From: Rugalucina vietnamica | Lineage: Eukaryota > Mollusca > Bivalvia > Lucinida > Lucinidae | Assembly: GCA_964017185.1 (NCBI GenBank) | Contig: OZ024870.1 | Coordinates: 21,723,621-21,787,620 of the forward strand | Reading direction: 5' to 3' | Length of the DNA stretch: 64,000 bases | Shown here: positions 31,649 to 42,773 of the stretch, one piece after another | Position numbering within the stretch: position 1 is the stretch's first letter | Layout: each line of letters opens with the position of its first letter | Position numbers and translations under genes: made by a program | The notes under the pieces: generated by a model | Told to the model about the DNA's origin: nothing | The model's database searches: none | Seen by the model: the letters and a program-made list of their open reading frames with translations, nothing else

Positions 31649-32371
31649 ATGGACCAGACCAAAGGCTTACTCAAAGGCAGGTTTCTCCCATCTGTAAGAC
31701 AGTTTTATTTTGAAGGTATGGTCAATCAAATTTATCCACCTGAACTTCAGTTGAACAAAGCCAATATCTCAGATACTGAAGCCCCCTTTTTAGATCTACA
31801 TCTTTCTGTTGCAAATGGATTTGTTTCTTCTAAAATTTATGATAAGCGCGATGACTTTGATTTTGATATAGTAAATTTTCCTTTTATGGATGGTGACGTT
31901 CCTCGTCGTGCTTCTTATGGTGTATACATTTTGCAACTTATTAGGTTTGCTAGAGTCTGCAATCATGTTACAGACTTCAACGCTCGAAATAAATGTTTAA
32001 CGGCAAAACTTCTCCAACAGGGCTATCGGTATCATAAACTTCGAAAAACATTTTCTAAATTTTATCGTAGACACTATGAATTGATTTCCAAATACAATGT
32101 TGGGTTAAAGACGCTTTTAAGTGAGGGCCTTTCGGAACCTGAATTTTATGGTGACTTGGTTTACAAATTTAAGAAACTTAAAGGAATTAATGATTTTTCT
32201 TTTCAGTTCAGAAAAATCATAACACGTTACAGACGTATAGGTTATATCTTGAATGTTAAGCGACAGTCTGCATGCTTAGTTTTTAACCCAATCATGGTTG
32301 ATAACTATGCTGCCTTCTTTAATTGCACGCCGGTGGGTCGGGCGTCAGACTCTATGATGGCCCCGACATAA
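31649..32371 (+). pseudogene. Penelope-like RT C-terminal fragment
   Basis: The 240-residue frame contains YPPELQLNKAN, EAPFLDLHLSV, SSKIYDKRDDFDFDI, DVPRRASYGVYILQLIRFAR and KLLQQGYRYHKLRKTFSKFY. This matches the conserved end of an RT family common in mollusc genomes that I place among Penelope-like elements. The catalytic YxDD part is missing upstream; similarity begins only at about 31700. It ends in a TAA at 32371 and is followed by inverted flanking repeats at 32589-33405. Assignment to Penelope rather than DIRS is moderately sure. Confidence 0.65.
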
Positions 32372-32588
32372 AGCTATTCATTTTAGTTGGTTGGGGCCGG
32401 AGCTTCTTGTCTGTTGCTTGGCCCACCGGGGTCCAACTGGTGTTTTTCTTTTGCTCCGGAGTTAGTAGGTTATTCGGCGCCCAGGGATCTCCATCGTCGG
32501 GCAGCTTACTCAGTCTGTGAGTCCTGGTTTTTGATTCATCAGGATGTTTATCATGATTTATTTGTTTGTTCTTGATGATTCATTGACT

Positions 32589-33405
32589 AGTTAGAGATTC
32601 ACCACGAGGGCCGAATAACTAACTAAATGTTATGAACCACTGCAGAAGCTGAGGGTGAGGTTATGGCCATGTAAAAAGGTACAAGTAGGCAAAGATCAGG
32701 AAAAGGCGCAATCAGAAAAAGATTCCCACTCCAAAAACCGAGGTGGGAAAAAACCAAACTAACAATCAGGTACTTATACCATGAAACATATCGTAAGCCG
32801 AATGAGCAGCTATTTTCCCAATAGGTGGCCACTCAGTTACCTTAACTTAACTAAAAATATGAAAACATACATAAGGCGCCAACAGCACAAAAAATTTTAA
32901 ACACCAAGACATAAAACAAAAAGAACCACTACAGAAGTATCGACTTGGAACGATCAGTAACACAAAGTTACTGGCGGGCTTAAACCGGTTTTACAGGTAC
33001 CTAACCTCACCCTCAGCTTCTGCAGTGGTTCACAACATTTAGTTAGTTCTTCGGTCCTCGTGGTGAATCTCTAAAAACCGGTTTAAGCCCGCCAGTAACT
33101 TTGTGTTACTGATCGTTCCAAGTAGATACTTCTGTGGTGGTTCTTTTTGTTTTATGTCTTGGTGTTTGGAAATTTTTTGTGCTGTTGGCGCCTTATGTAT
33201 GTTTTCATATGTTTAGTTAAGTTAAGGTAACTGAGTGGCCACCTATTGGGAAAATAGCTGCTCATTCGGCTTACGATATGTTTCATGGTATAAGTACCTG
33301 ACTGTTAGTTTGGTTTTTTCCCACCTCGGTTTTTGGAGTGGGAATCTTTTTCTGATTGCGCCTTTTCCTGATCTTTGCCTACTTGTACCTTTTAAGTCGG
33401 GATCG
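32589..33405. repeat. Inverted repeat pair next to the Penelope-like fragment
   Basis: Two relations are visible. Termini of about 75 bp (32589-32663 and 33003-33075, sharing CACTGCAGAAGCTGAGGG) are inverted to each other. The body 32675-32995 is also repeated inverted at 33062-33405 (AGTAACTTTGTGTTACTG on one side, its complement on the other). The result is a large imperfect palindrome. Further copies of the body are at 37535-37893 and, interrupted, at 29893-30230. Inverted LTR-like ends fit Penelope-like elements. Confidence 0.7.
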
Positions 33406-33458
33406 TCATTGAGGTTAAGGTCCCACAAAACTGCTTGCACTTAAAGATGAAATCAAAA

Positions 33459-33460
<2 letters not shown>

Positions 33461-33494
<34 letters not shown>
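33461..33494 (+). repeat. Poly-A tract
   Basis: 34 consecutive A. It directly follows the inverted repeat complex, so it may be a retroposon tail. Confidence 0.85.
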
Positions 33495-33495
<1 letters not shown>

Positions 33496-34009
33496 ATTTG
33501 GGGATACTAACAACTGTTGCGTTAATGGAAAAATGTCTATTCTTATCTTTTCTATACTCTCACCCTATCACGATTTATCACGCCCTCTTTTGGCAGAGCC
33601 TCCAAGAAGGACAGCCAGGACGTAATAAGATGACTGGATCGATATCATCCGGGCTCTCATCCAGAATTTTCTTAAATATAGATCAAGTCGCCATAAAATT
33701 CGGGTTCCGATAGGCATTGTAGAAAAGCGTTTTAAATCCAAATGCTGTATTTAGACCCTAATTCGAAATAACATGATAAGACTTTACGATGTGTATGATA
33801 CTGATACGAACATCTTTATTCCTTGCCTCTTTGAGGTGGAACATTGTATATTTAAGAAAAAGTTTCTACTTTCTCTTTTGCTACTGACCATTGTCTTCAT
33901 GTGGATTATATACAGTCTAATAATTATCTGAATTAGATGGTAGAATGCGGTTAATAGTATAAATATTGCGTAATCAATGACATTTTCTATGTATTTAACA
34001 AATGGCTAT

Positions 34010-34200
34010 CCATATCTGAGGACAATTTTCTTTACATTATTAAAAACCAACTTATCGGAATAAATCAAGGAAAACGGGGAGGTTACAAAATGGGGAGTTA
34101 GACACACAAGTACAAACCGGGGATGCACACAAGCACACGTAATACAAAAAGGGGAGTATTAGAGAGCGCGGACACACACTTTATTTACAACACAGATAAT
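34010..34200 (+). repeat. Diverged repeat with GGGGA / ACACAC motifs, copy 2
   Basis: Matches 30625-30825 (ATCATTAAAACCAACT and ATTATTAAAAACCAACT, then GACACACAAGTACAAACCGG). Probably a dispersed element rather than a gene. Confidence 0.65.
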
Positions 34201-34894
34201 TTTATTGTAAAATGAATTAGTGTTAGTCACTGTATAATAAGCATCCAGCATCTCTTATATTTACTACAACCTAATATATTAACTGACAACTGCTCTTTTG
34301 CGATTCGTGAGAGACAAAGATTGGTCGTAAAATTAGTTTCATAAACAACTCTTCACTATAGAAATATGCAATCGTGGAAATACATGCAGCTCGCAGCTCC
34401 ACTTGCAAACGAATCATATCATTTTGAAACCTTTTTGCCGCTCGGCTTTGTAGAATATTTCAGGGAAAAACAACAAACAAAAATACAGGTACATATGTTA
34501 AGTATTTGTTTATTCAAAACTGTTGTTTTCTTCAGTAATTACAAATACTTTATTCTATGAATGTAGAGTATGTTTGATTTACTCTTATTTGAAGTTTTTC
34601 TACTAAAGATTAAATGACTGACAGGATTCATTTTGAAATCCGAAACTAATATGCACAAAACAACGTAAATGTTAGTGATATACGAGACTTACAAGGAAAT
34701 TCACACACACACACAAAAAAAAAACATTATTATTTTTTTTTTATTTGCTATTGCCTTAGCTAATAAAATTAATGAGATTTGATGTGACTTAAAAAAAACT
34801 TGGCATGCGAGTTTTTTCTGGTTAACCGTTTTCTCTGCTAAAATTTAATCATACACGTGACAATAAAATAATATAGTCTAGAGAACTGAAATCA

Positions 34895-35318
34895 TTTGGC
34901 CAACCTGATTTTTCAAGATGCACAAATATTGCAAATACAATATTGGTAAGAACATAAGATTATCTTCTTTGTTCACTAGTCTATTAGCCTGATAAATTAG
35001 AGTTTCTTATTTGCATCTTTATTTAGAAAATTCATTTTCAATCGGCACAAAACATCATGAATTATATTCAGTCATACATGTGGCTATAGAATATGACATT
35101 GTCTAAAGAATGGTAATGACCTGCGTGTGACCATATGAATTATATTTAGCCATACACTCGACTCTAAAATGATGTAGTTTTAATAACTGAAATAATCTGG
35201 TCAACCTGTTTTTGAAGATGCACAATCATTGTAAATACTATGGAAAAAGAAAATGCGTCTTTATTTAGAAAATTCATTTTCCATCTGCACAAAACATCAT
35301 GAATTATGTTCAGTCATA
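34895..35318 (+). repeat. Diverged tandem duplication of about 300 bp
   Basis: AGATGCACAA...TTAGAAAATTCATTTTC...CACAAAACATCATGAATTAT at 34916-35090 recurs at 35215-35318. The second copy ends exactly where the MITE at 35319 begins. Confidence 0.6.
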
Positions 35319-35810
35319 CAGAGGGTGGACAAAAGTATTCGTCACTTTTGAAAACTCCATAGACTTCAATGTATTTTCATGTTTACAAGAAACATTATCC
35401 TGCCTTTTCTTGTCAACATATTTTCATGATTTTGAAAGTTAAATAAATAAAGCAATAAACAAAGGTCATTTGACAAAGTTCCGACATTGCATGTTTCAAA
35501 AACAACAGTTTAAAAATTCAGGAAATTTTAAATAAATCATTTTAACATTGACGTCAATGGTGACGTCGCCCAAAAATTGTCAAAAAATATTTCACAACTT
35601 TTTAAAAATTTGTAGCTTGACAACACATGCATGGAATTAAATGACAATATCTGGTTTATTGATTTATTCATTTACCTTTCAAATGTCTCCAAAATCATTA
35701 AAATACGCCGGTTAACTAGGAGATGCAGGATATTTTTTCTCGCTAACATGAAAATACATTGAAGTCAATGGAGTTTTAAAAACGCGACGGATGCTTTTGT
35801 CCACCTTCTG
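35319..35810. mobile_element. 492-bp MITE with about 70-bp inverted ends, TA target
   Basis: CAGAGGGTGGACAAAAGTAT and its complement at 35810 (CAGAAGGTGGACAAAAGCAT on the minus strand) extend to ACTTCAATGTATTTTCATG on both sides. TA flanks both ends, as in Tc1/mariner MITEs. No transposase is present. Confidence 0.8.
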
Positions 35811-37534
35811 TATTTCGAGCGTTGAATGCTTTTTTATTCCCTTGTCTTGTTCAAAATGTGAGATTTTCTATCAATGTTCAATACTCAATCAATTATTAAA
35901 CGTTTAAAGTTTGAAAAGGGGCTTCCCCACCAATAAAATCGTTTTTGTGTCTTCATAAATTATTTTGAATGTCAAGAAATCAAAATTCAAGTAAATTAAA
36001 TCATAATTAAAAAATCAGGCATGCCATACCAGCTCGGCAGCTCGAGCTCGACATGTGCCTTTACACTCTACCACGAGGCTGCCTCTTTTAATTTTTCATT
36101 ATTTATAAAGAAAGGATTATTAGAATTTTCCCAAGAAATACAACAAACAGAAACATGTTTCTGCATACACTGTTTATTTTTATATCTAGATCTTATCATT
36201 ATTTTCTCTAATTATGAAATTTGTAAATGCAAAAAGATAACCAATAGTCATTCCAACAGAAAGCTTTTTATTCACACGCCCCTTGGGTGCATCATACAAC
36301 CATTATGGAATGTAAGTCCCAGTTTTTAATACAAATTTGTAGCAACTGCTCCAAAATGACATTGCAATAAATACATTTCTTATTGCATTCAAATTATGTA
36401 ATCTATATATTGAGATTTTTTGATGATGTTCCATTCGAGTTTAGGAGGGTAATGATAACCTTACATACATATACATGTATAATACTTTGTTACACAGTTT
36501 GACAATACTGTTCTTGCTGGTTACTCAGCATATTTACGAGTTTCCTAATGCTTTGATTTTGTTCGTTCAGTTTTGTAGTTTCGATAACAGTTTAAATGAT
36601 TTTTTTTCTTGCCTCATCCGATTAAATAGCTGTTATCACGGTCTACATCATGAATCGTTTATACATGTATGAAAATTATATCTATATTTGTTATTTATTA
36701 TCAATCGAAATTATTTTCGAACATAACTTTATTTATGTTCTGGAATTGAACATATATCATATATATTCTATTAAAATGTTGCAGCCCTAACCCCATGCAC
36801 TCCATCCGCTAAACATCAGTATTTCTTTTCTCATACGACGGATTCAAACCAAGCAAAGCAAAACACTTAACGTTCTCAAAGACACAACACATTTATTTTT
36901 GCTACAAATATGATGTCAACAATTTACTGATTTCATGTGCGTATCGATGCAAATCAAAAAATCGACTTGATGCCCACTATCCTGACACCGTTGCAGCACA
37001 ATCAGAGCTCATCCTGTTACCATGCCGATAATTACAACCAACTTAGAATAAACTAAAATAGTTTTACATCTTTATCCAACCTTCATTAATACTAGTAATG
37101 TACATGTATCAAATGTGACAACGCATATTCGGATTTAGACTGATTACAGTCGTAGATGTTGAAATATATTCCCCAAGTACACCAACCCTTATTTTATTTT
37201 ATGCTAATATGCCATACCATATTTTACACTAAGCTGGGGCTCAAACAACTAAATGATGAGATAGTCAAATTATCAAAATGGTCAAGAAGAATGTAGTATT
37301 TCAGTGGAGTGGTGTATGGTATCATGAGTGTAATCCAAAGATGATATAGAAGAAAAAAATCTCATCAAATTTTATAAGTCTAATTTGGATTAACCATTCT
37401 AATTCCGTGCATTTCCATTTTCCGTACTTGTATCTGAAAAAGGTAAATCTATTTAAACAGAATATTTTATGGGTGGGTTGGGGATTCTTTTTTCGCATCT
37501 GAACGTATCAGAAATAATTCTGCCTCAAATGACA
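35811..37534. other. AT-rich stretch without recognised gene
   Basis: Open frames at 36021-36329 and 36475-36672 have no recognisable domain or splice context. No element ends were recognised. Confidence 0.35.
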
Positions 37535-37893
37535 AAAAGGTACAAGTAGGCAACGATCAGGAAAAGGCGCAATCAGAAAAATATTCCCACTCCAAAAACC
37601 GAGGCGGGAAAAAACCAAACTAACAACAAGGTACTTATACCAAGAAAACATTTCGTAATCCGAATGAGCAGCTATTTTCCCAATATGTGGCCACTCAGTT
37701 ACCTAAACTTAACTAAAAATATGATAACATACATAAGGCGCCAACAGCACAAAAAATTTTAAACACCAAGACATAAAACAAAAAGAACCATCACAGAAGT
37801 ATCGCCTTGGAACGATCAGTAATATAAAATTACTGGCGGACTTAAACCGATTTTACAGGTACCTAACCTCCCTCCAGCTTCTGCACTGGTTCA
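37535..37893 (+). repeat. Dispersed copy of the 32.6-kb repeat body
   Basis: The sequence from GGTACAAGTAGGCAACG to CAGCTTCTGCACTGGTTC matches 32680-33035 in the same orientation with scattered substitutions. No gene is seen in it. Confidence 0.7.
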
Positions 37894-37993
37894 GTGATAT
37901 GCAAGAAATAAGAAAAATCATATAAAGTAATTATTATATACCCAACAAATTGTCCCGTTCACTTTACATTTCTGAAAACATTGAATGTTTATA

Positions 37994-38117
37994 GGTTATT
38001 GAATGAATATCGTAAAATATTCGGAACTCGTTCATATGGCGAGGACGCACGAGCTTGCGAGTGCGTCTCAGCCATATGAACGAGTTCCGAATATTTTACG
38101 ATATTCATTCAATAACC
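37994..38117. repeat. 124-bp near-perfect palindrome P1
   Basis: The 47-nt arms are exact complements, from GGTTATTGAATGAATATCG to its complement at the right end. The loop GAGGACGCACGAGCTTGC... is itself partly self-complementary. It is the left end of the palindromic element at 38 kb. Inverted relatives are P3 (42500-42623) and the incomplete P2 (41751-41839). Confidence 0.85.
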
Positions 38118-38137
38118 TTTTTAATTATATACCCTTT

Positions 38138-38444
38138 GGGCGCCCGGATAGCTCAGTCGGTAGCGCGTTTGGCTTCTGACTAGTTATGTACCTCTGCCGT
38201 GCAGGTTCAAATCCCACTGGCGACACCAGTAAAAACTATCAATTATTGAAAAAAAACTATCAATGGTTCCTGCATCGGTACGTATCAATGGTTTGACTGT
38301 CACCTTCCGGGCGCGGTGGATTCACAGGGTATTTCCCGACCGAACGTCGAGAACTGCCCTGGCTTCCCCCCACCACTAGACAGTCGGCGTCTAAGAAGCA
38401 GAAATGCCTAGCTTGACGTCCATCTCCAGTAAGTAAGTAAGTAA
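38138..38444 (+). mobile_element. tRNA-derived SINE
   Basis: The tRNA-like head has an A box (TAGCTCAGTCGGTAGCGC) and B box (GGTTCAAATCCC) of an RNA polymerase III promoter. A 200-bp body with no coding sense follows, then an (AGTA)n tail at 38428-38444. It interrupts the U element. Confidence 0.75.
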
Positions 38445-38738
38445 TATGCAATGGAGATATTTCAAATGCTTCTTCCTGGCATCTCCAGGCCTGTTCGACC
38501 TTTAATTTGGCCAAAATTTATGTAAAAAGTATCGTTTCTAATGTCTGATCACCACATTACTACACGCGCAAAGCTCCGCCTTTCGCGGGAAATGTGAACC
38601 AACGTTAACGCGAGAAACGTTACGTTGCATCGAAATTGATGACGTCGACGTGACATTTGGACAACGTTGCGGTCGAAAATGGAGAGATGTTGTCACAGGT
38701 TTATATGAAAATGAATAGGGATTTGGAGATTGTTTTAA

Positions 38739-39682
38739 GGATGTTCGCTGCCAATGAAAAAGTATTCAAACTTTTTTTCTAATCCCTCTTTTTTGATTCC
38801 AAAATACAACACAAGACATTTGATAACAAAATAAATATAGGGTAGTGTGCATTTTTTCAAGCTACATGCCTCTGAATGAGACCTCTGAGCACCATGTTTT
38901 AAATTTAGTAAAATTAATTTATTTTTTAATTCTTTGAAACATACCTGTCTTGAACAAACATATACTTAGAATGCTTTCAAAAGTCATAGTATTTACGTAT
39001 CGCAGACTATTTTGGACCAAAGGCAAAGAAAAATTTGCAACTTGAAGTGGATTACAAAATTTTACGATTCCTTTTCCAACCCTACCCCCATACTTGAAAT
39101 GTCGGAAAATAGCAATATTTTGAAATGTGCCAAACCCATATTCGTTGATTCAAACTTTTTCTTGTATTTTCACACAACATAGAACTTGGTAATATTGTTC
39201 GAATAAAAGAAAGAAATATATAGGGTAGTGTGCATATAAGAGAGAACCAACAACTTGAAAATCGCCATTTTCAGCCTTTTTTCGGCTGTTTTGTTTCTTA
39301 AAGCCCATTTCATAAAACCACCTAAAATTTTATAACCAGCACACCAAAGACCCAGAGACTGACTTAGAAGACCATGTACACATATACTGCAGCTAAAATA
39401 AACATCGAACTAGTGAAATAAATTTGAAGATTTGTAATATTCAAGTTTAATCTACCCTACCCCCTAAATTTTACTGACAAATAAAATTTTCTGAAATGTT
39501 GCAGAAAATGGGGTGAAAAAATGAAGTTTCTTAGATTGACAATTTTCACTGCTCATTCAATGCATATCATCAATATGTATCCAAATATAAAATATTAGGA
39601 AAATATCTGCAACCGTTTACGAGATATTCAACAAAAGAAAAACCGGAAGTTCCGAAATGACAAATGTTAGCAGCGAACATCC
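38739..39682. mobile_element. 944-bp TTAA-flanked element (piggyBac-like MITE)
   Basis: It has exact 13-bp inverted ends, GGATGTTCGCTGC and GCAGCGAACATCC, between TTAA at 38735-38738 and TTAA at 39683-39686. A TTAA duplication is the hallmark of piggyBac transposition. The interior is AT-rich without a transposase. Taking out the element with one TTAA would put the LINE frame on both sides in register. Confidence 0.75.
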
Positions 39683-40444
39683 TTAAAGTGTTGCAGAAAG
39701 TGGAATATGCTAATAGCCCCAGAAAAGACTGAGGTAATGGTATTCACACCAGAAAATGAAAGTATTAATCCAGAGGACGTTAAGGTTGAATATGGAGGGG
39801 AAAAGCTCAAGCCAACCAAATCAAAGAAAATTCTAGGAATAATAGTGGATGAGAAGCTTACGTTCAAGGAACATATTGCAAGTAAGACAAAATCAGCATT
39901 CAGTGCCTTAAAAGGGATAGATAGATTTGTTCAAGGACAGAGAGGTTGTAGTCAGTCTGTGTATTTGAGGTTATACAAAGCTTTGGTGTTACCAGTAATG
40001 GAGTATGGATCACCAGTTACAGTAGGAGCTATTGAGGAAAGTTGTAAGGAATTTGGCAAGGTGCACAGGTCAGCTATGATCAAGGATGTTTGAACAGCAC
40101 AAGTACCGAAACTCTTGAAGTTTTAACCAACACAGAACCAATAGACTTACAGTTGAAACTTAGACAAGCGCAGGAAGTACTGAGGATAGCCGCAAAGCAT
40201 GATGATGATCCCTTGAGAGAGGAGTTTGATAAGTGGGTGGGACAAGATAGGATAGTTGGAAGAAAACCGACAATTTTCCATCTATTGATGACCAGGTTCA
40301 GGGAGATGAAAGGCTCAGTTGAATTTGATAGTATAGAGAGGGAATTTAAGTACACAAAGGAATTTATGGGCCTCATCAAGGAAAGAGGAAAGGTTATGAC
40401 TGAAGAGTTCACTAACTCGAAAGAAGATCAAGAAGAGAACATTC

Positions 40445-41422
40445 ATGAGAGATTTTCTCACGAAATGTACGGACAGAGATGTTTTACTCTTCACGGATGG
40501 GTCTGCTTTGAACAATCCAGGACCAACAGGGGCTGGAGCAGTGGCCTACATTGATGGTTATAACAGCACCCCAATTCTCATGAAGAAAGGTGTCACCCCA
40601 ATTGGTAACAACTACACTGGAGAACTGGTTGGGATCCAGATAGGTTTAGAATTCATTGCCGACCTGGACTATGTGAGAGATAGCTCGGTCCATATCCTTA
40701 CAGACTGCCAACCAGCGATAAAGACAGCTTTTGGAGGACAGTTACCCAAGTGCAAGATTGAGACCATCATCAGTATAAATGAGAGCATGAGCAAGATCTG
40801 CGAAAGAGGGAATGAGGTAAAGGTTCACTGGGTCCCGGGTCACAAAGATATCGAGGGCAATGAGTTTGCAGACCGTCAAGCTAAGGCAGCAGCAGCAGAG
40901 ATGAGTGCACCAGACATACAAGTAACACCGGTTCTTGATAAGACAGAGGCTATTACAGAAATTAAGAAACAAATGACAAACAAATGGAAACTTAAGTATG
41001 CATGTTCAGAGAAAACTAGCTATATTCAAGACATCTATTCAGAAGTAGGGAAAAGAAATTGCCATGGGGAAGAAGACAGGGGGACATTTGCCATAGTGAA
41101 CCAGCTGTTAAGTGGACATACTCTTCTGAACAGTCACAGGGCTAAAATTAATAGAACTATATCAGAACTATGTGAAACATGCAATGTGGAAGAAGACACA
41201 AAGCACTATCTATTTCATTGTGAGAAATACAGAGTACAGAGGGAGCAGCTAGAAGACCAAGTGGAGGAGATTCTCAATAGAGCAGGACTGAATGAGGTGG
41301 CAGACATTAACTTGGCAGTTCTAGTAGGCATGATAGATAAGTCAGATAGAGAGACACAGAATGAACTCACAGGGGCTCTGATGGAATTCACCAGAAGCTC
41401 AAAAAGATTTAACAGACAATAG
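40445..41422 (+). CDS. RNase H domain and CCHH-type knuckle of the I-type LINE
   Basis: The 325-residue open stretch carries an RNase H fold with catalytic D18 (FTDGSA), E60 (TGELVG), D87 (LTDCQPA), H133 and D143 (PGHKDIEGNEFAD). It also has a Cys/His knuckle (CETCNVEEDTKHYLFHC). All catalytic residues are present, so this part is well conserved. The ATG at 40445 is arbitrary: the domain is the C-terminus of a longer ORF2. Confidence 0.85.
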   Translation: MRDFLTKCTDRDVLLFTDGSALNNPGPTGAGAVAYIDGYNSTPILMKKGVTPIGNNYTGELVGIQIGLEFIADLDYVRDSSVHILTDCQPAIKTAFGGQLPKCKIETIISINESMSKICERGNEVKVHWVPGHKDIEGNEFADRQAKAAAAEMSAPDIQVTPVLDKTEAITEIKKQMTNKWKLKYACSEKTSYIQDIYSEVGKRNCHGEEDRGTFAIVNQLLSGHTLLNSHRAKINRTISELCETCNVEEDTKHYLFHCEKYRVQREQLEDQVEEILNRAGLNEVADINLAVLVGMIDKSDRETQNELTGALMEFTRSSKRFNRQ

Positions 41423-41750
41423 ATTAAACCAAACAGCTGATCACACGCATAAGCACATGAGAAACAAGAGTATAGCACAAAGAGTAAAAGCACAAGTGAT
41501 AAAGAAGCACAAAGAGGACATAGGCAGCGAAGAAGTGCCAAAACAGATATACAACAACAACAAAGTCGAAAATTTCATGAAACTGTTGGAAAATTGGAGT
41601 GCCAAAGCTGTATTTTTGTTCAAAATTACAGGTATTTGTTTTTAGATGAAGTTTTGTGTACTTTATTGTGCGACGCATTCTGTAAGTTTTCTGATTTCTT
41701 AATTTGTTCAGTTAAAGTGTAAAGCAAAATGGCTGCCAGATATTTTTAAA

Positions 41751-41839
41751 GGTTATTGAATGAATATCGTAAAATATTCTGAACGAGTTCATATGGCGAG
41801 GACGCACGAGCTTGCAAGTGCGACTCCGCCATATGAACG
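41751..41839. repeat. Incomplete palindrome P2
   Basis: The left arm GGTTATTGAATGAATATCG... and core (GGACGCACGAGCTTGC) match P1. The right arm stops after CCATATGAACGA, so the hairpin lacks its last 35 or so bases. Confidence 0.7.
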
Positions 41840-42499
41840 ACCTGGCCTGGAGCATTCTAAACTATTGAATATGGGAAAACATTCAATTTTTCAGCAATGC
41901 AAAGTGAACGGGACAATTTCTTGGGTATATAATAATTTCCCATATTCAATAGTTTAGAATGTTTTCCATGGAAACTTCTGTCATATTGCACGGGTCAAAG
42001 GAACGTTCTATCATATTGCACGGGTCCAAGGAAGCATGTTCCCGGCGGGACTACTTTCGCAAGTTGGTCGCCATTGAAAAAAATATCTGGCAGCCATTTT
42101 CTTTCCCATTTCAACTTAACAAATGGCGAAACTAGAAATGCGAAACTAGAATGCGTCGCACAATTAATGCACAAAAGAAAAACCTGTTATTTTGAACACA
42201 AAATACAGCTTTGGCACTCCAATTTTCTAACATTTTCAAAAAATTTTCGACCGCAACGTTGTCTAAAAGTAACGTCCACGTCATCAATTTTGATGCAACG
42301 TCACGTTTCTCGCGTTAACGTTGATTAACATTTCCCGCGGAAGGCGGAACTTTGCGTGTGAAGTAATATGGTGATCAGTCGTTAGAAACGATGCTTTTTG
42401 CGTAAATTTTGGCCAAATTAAAGGTCGACCTGGCCTGGAGATGCCAGGAATAAGCATTTTAAATCACTCCATTGCTTATTAAAGGGTATATAATAAAAA

Positions 42500-42623
42500 G
42501 GTTATTGAATGAATATCGTTAAATATTCGGAACTCGTTCATATGGCGGAGTCGCACTCGCAAGCTCGTGCGTCCTCGCCATATGAACTCGTTCAGAATAT
42601 TTTACGATATTCATTCAATAACC
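42500..42623. repeat. 124-bp palindrome P3
   Basis: It has the same length and ends as P1, with the core in the inverted orientation (GTCGCACTCGCAAGCTCGTG). A few arm mismatches are present (CGTTAAATATT against AATATTTTACG). Confidence 0.8.
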
Positions 42624-42773
42624 TTTAAATACTAAACATAGATACTAACGTTTAACATGAATAACGGGAAGCAGGGTGAGCAGCTATTGAAGGTATTAGG
42701 TGGTCACAGTGCTAGCTTGGACAGAACAAGTAACAAGAACTCCGCGGAGGTCGATATCGCACCTGCATCGGGC

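Larger units (their letters stand above)
38690..41422 (+). pseudogene. I-type LINE ORF2 C-terminal remnant: RT end, RNase H, zinc knuckle
   Basis: The frame starts near 38690, is cut by the 944-bp TTAA element, and resumes at 39686 (CRKWNMLIAPEKTEVM, a typical post-catalytic RT motif). A frameshift near 40085 moves it to the frame of 40087-40440 (LRQAQEVLRIAAK), and another near 40440 moves it to the RNase H frame. With RT core missing and two frameshifts it cannot make an intact product. Confidence 0.8.
38681..41564 (+). mobile_element. 5'-truncated I-type LINE with RNase H, TSD GTCGAAAAT
   Basis: A 9-bp direct repeat GTCGAAAAT lies at 38672-38680 and 41565-41573. The 3' end is an (ACA)n tail (ACAACAACAACAAA), as I-clade LINEs may have. 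Coding remnants are the end of RT, the RT-RNase H linker, RNase H and a C-terminal zinc knuckle. The RT catalytic core is missing from the truncated 5' end. The inverted U copy at 42.2 kb shows the uninterrupted site. Confidence 0.85.
37994..42623. mobile_element. Nested palindromic element complex (U element, two inverted copies)
   Basis: A left copy of an element (call it U) runs from P1 to about 41750. Its parts recur in inverted order at 42060-42623: the CATCTCCAGGCC segment, the GATGACGTCGACGTGAC segment, and GGAGTGCCAAAGC with GGCTGCCAGATATTT. The left copy is split by a SINE (38138-38444) and by a LINE (38681-41564), itself split by a TTAA-flanked element (38739-39682). Between the copies is P2 and an inverted pair around 41865-41965 (CTAAACTATTGAATATGGG). 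No transposase is visible. Confidence 0.75.

Noticed and set aside
33435..33713. Lys-rich protein starting in the poly-A tract
   Set aside because: The start is made of the A-run; downstream has no domain.
38138..38230. A working tRNA gene
   Set aside because: Only the A and B boxes are good; the cloverleaf is poor and a SINE body with an (AGTA)n tail follows. The same reasoning applies at 31105 and 56505.
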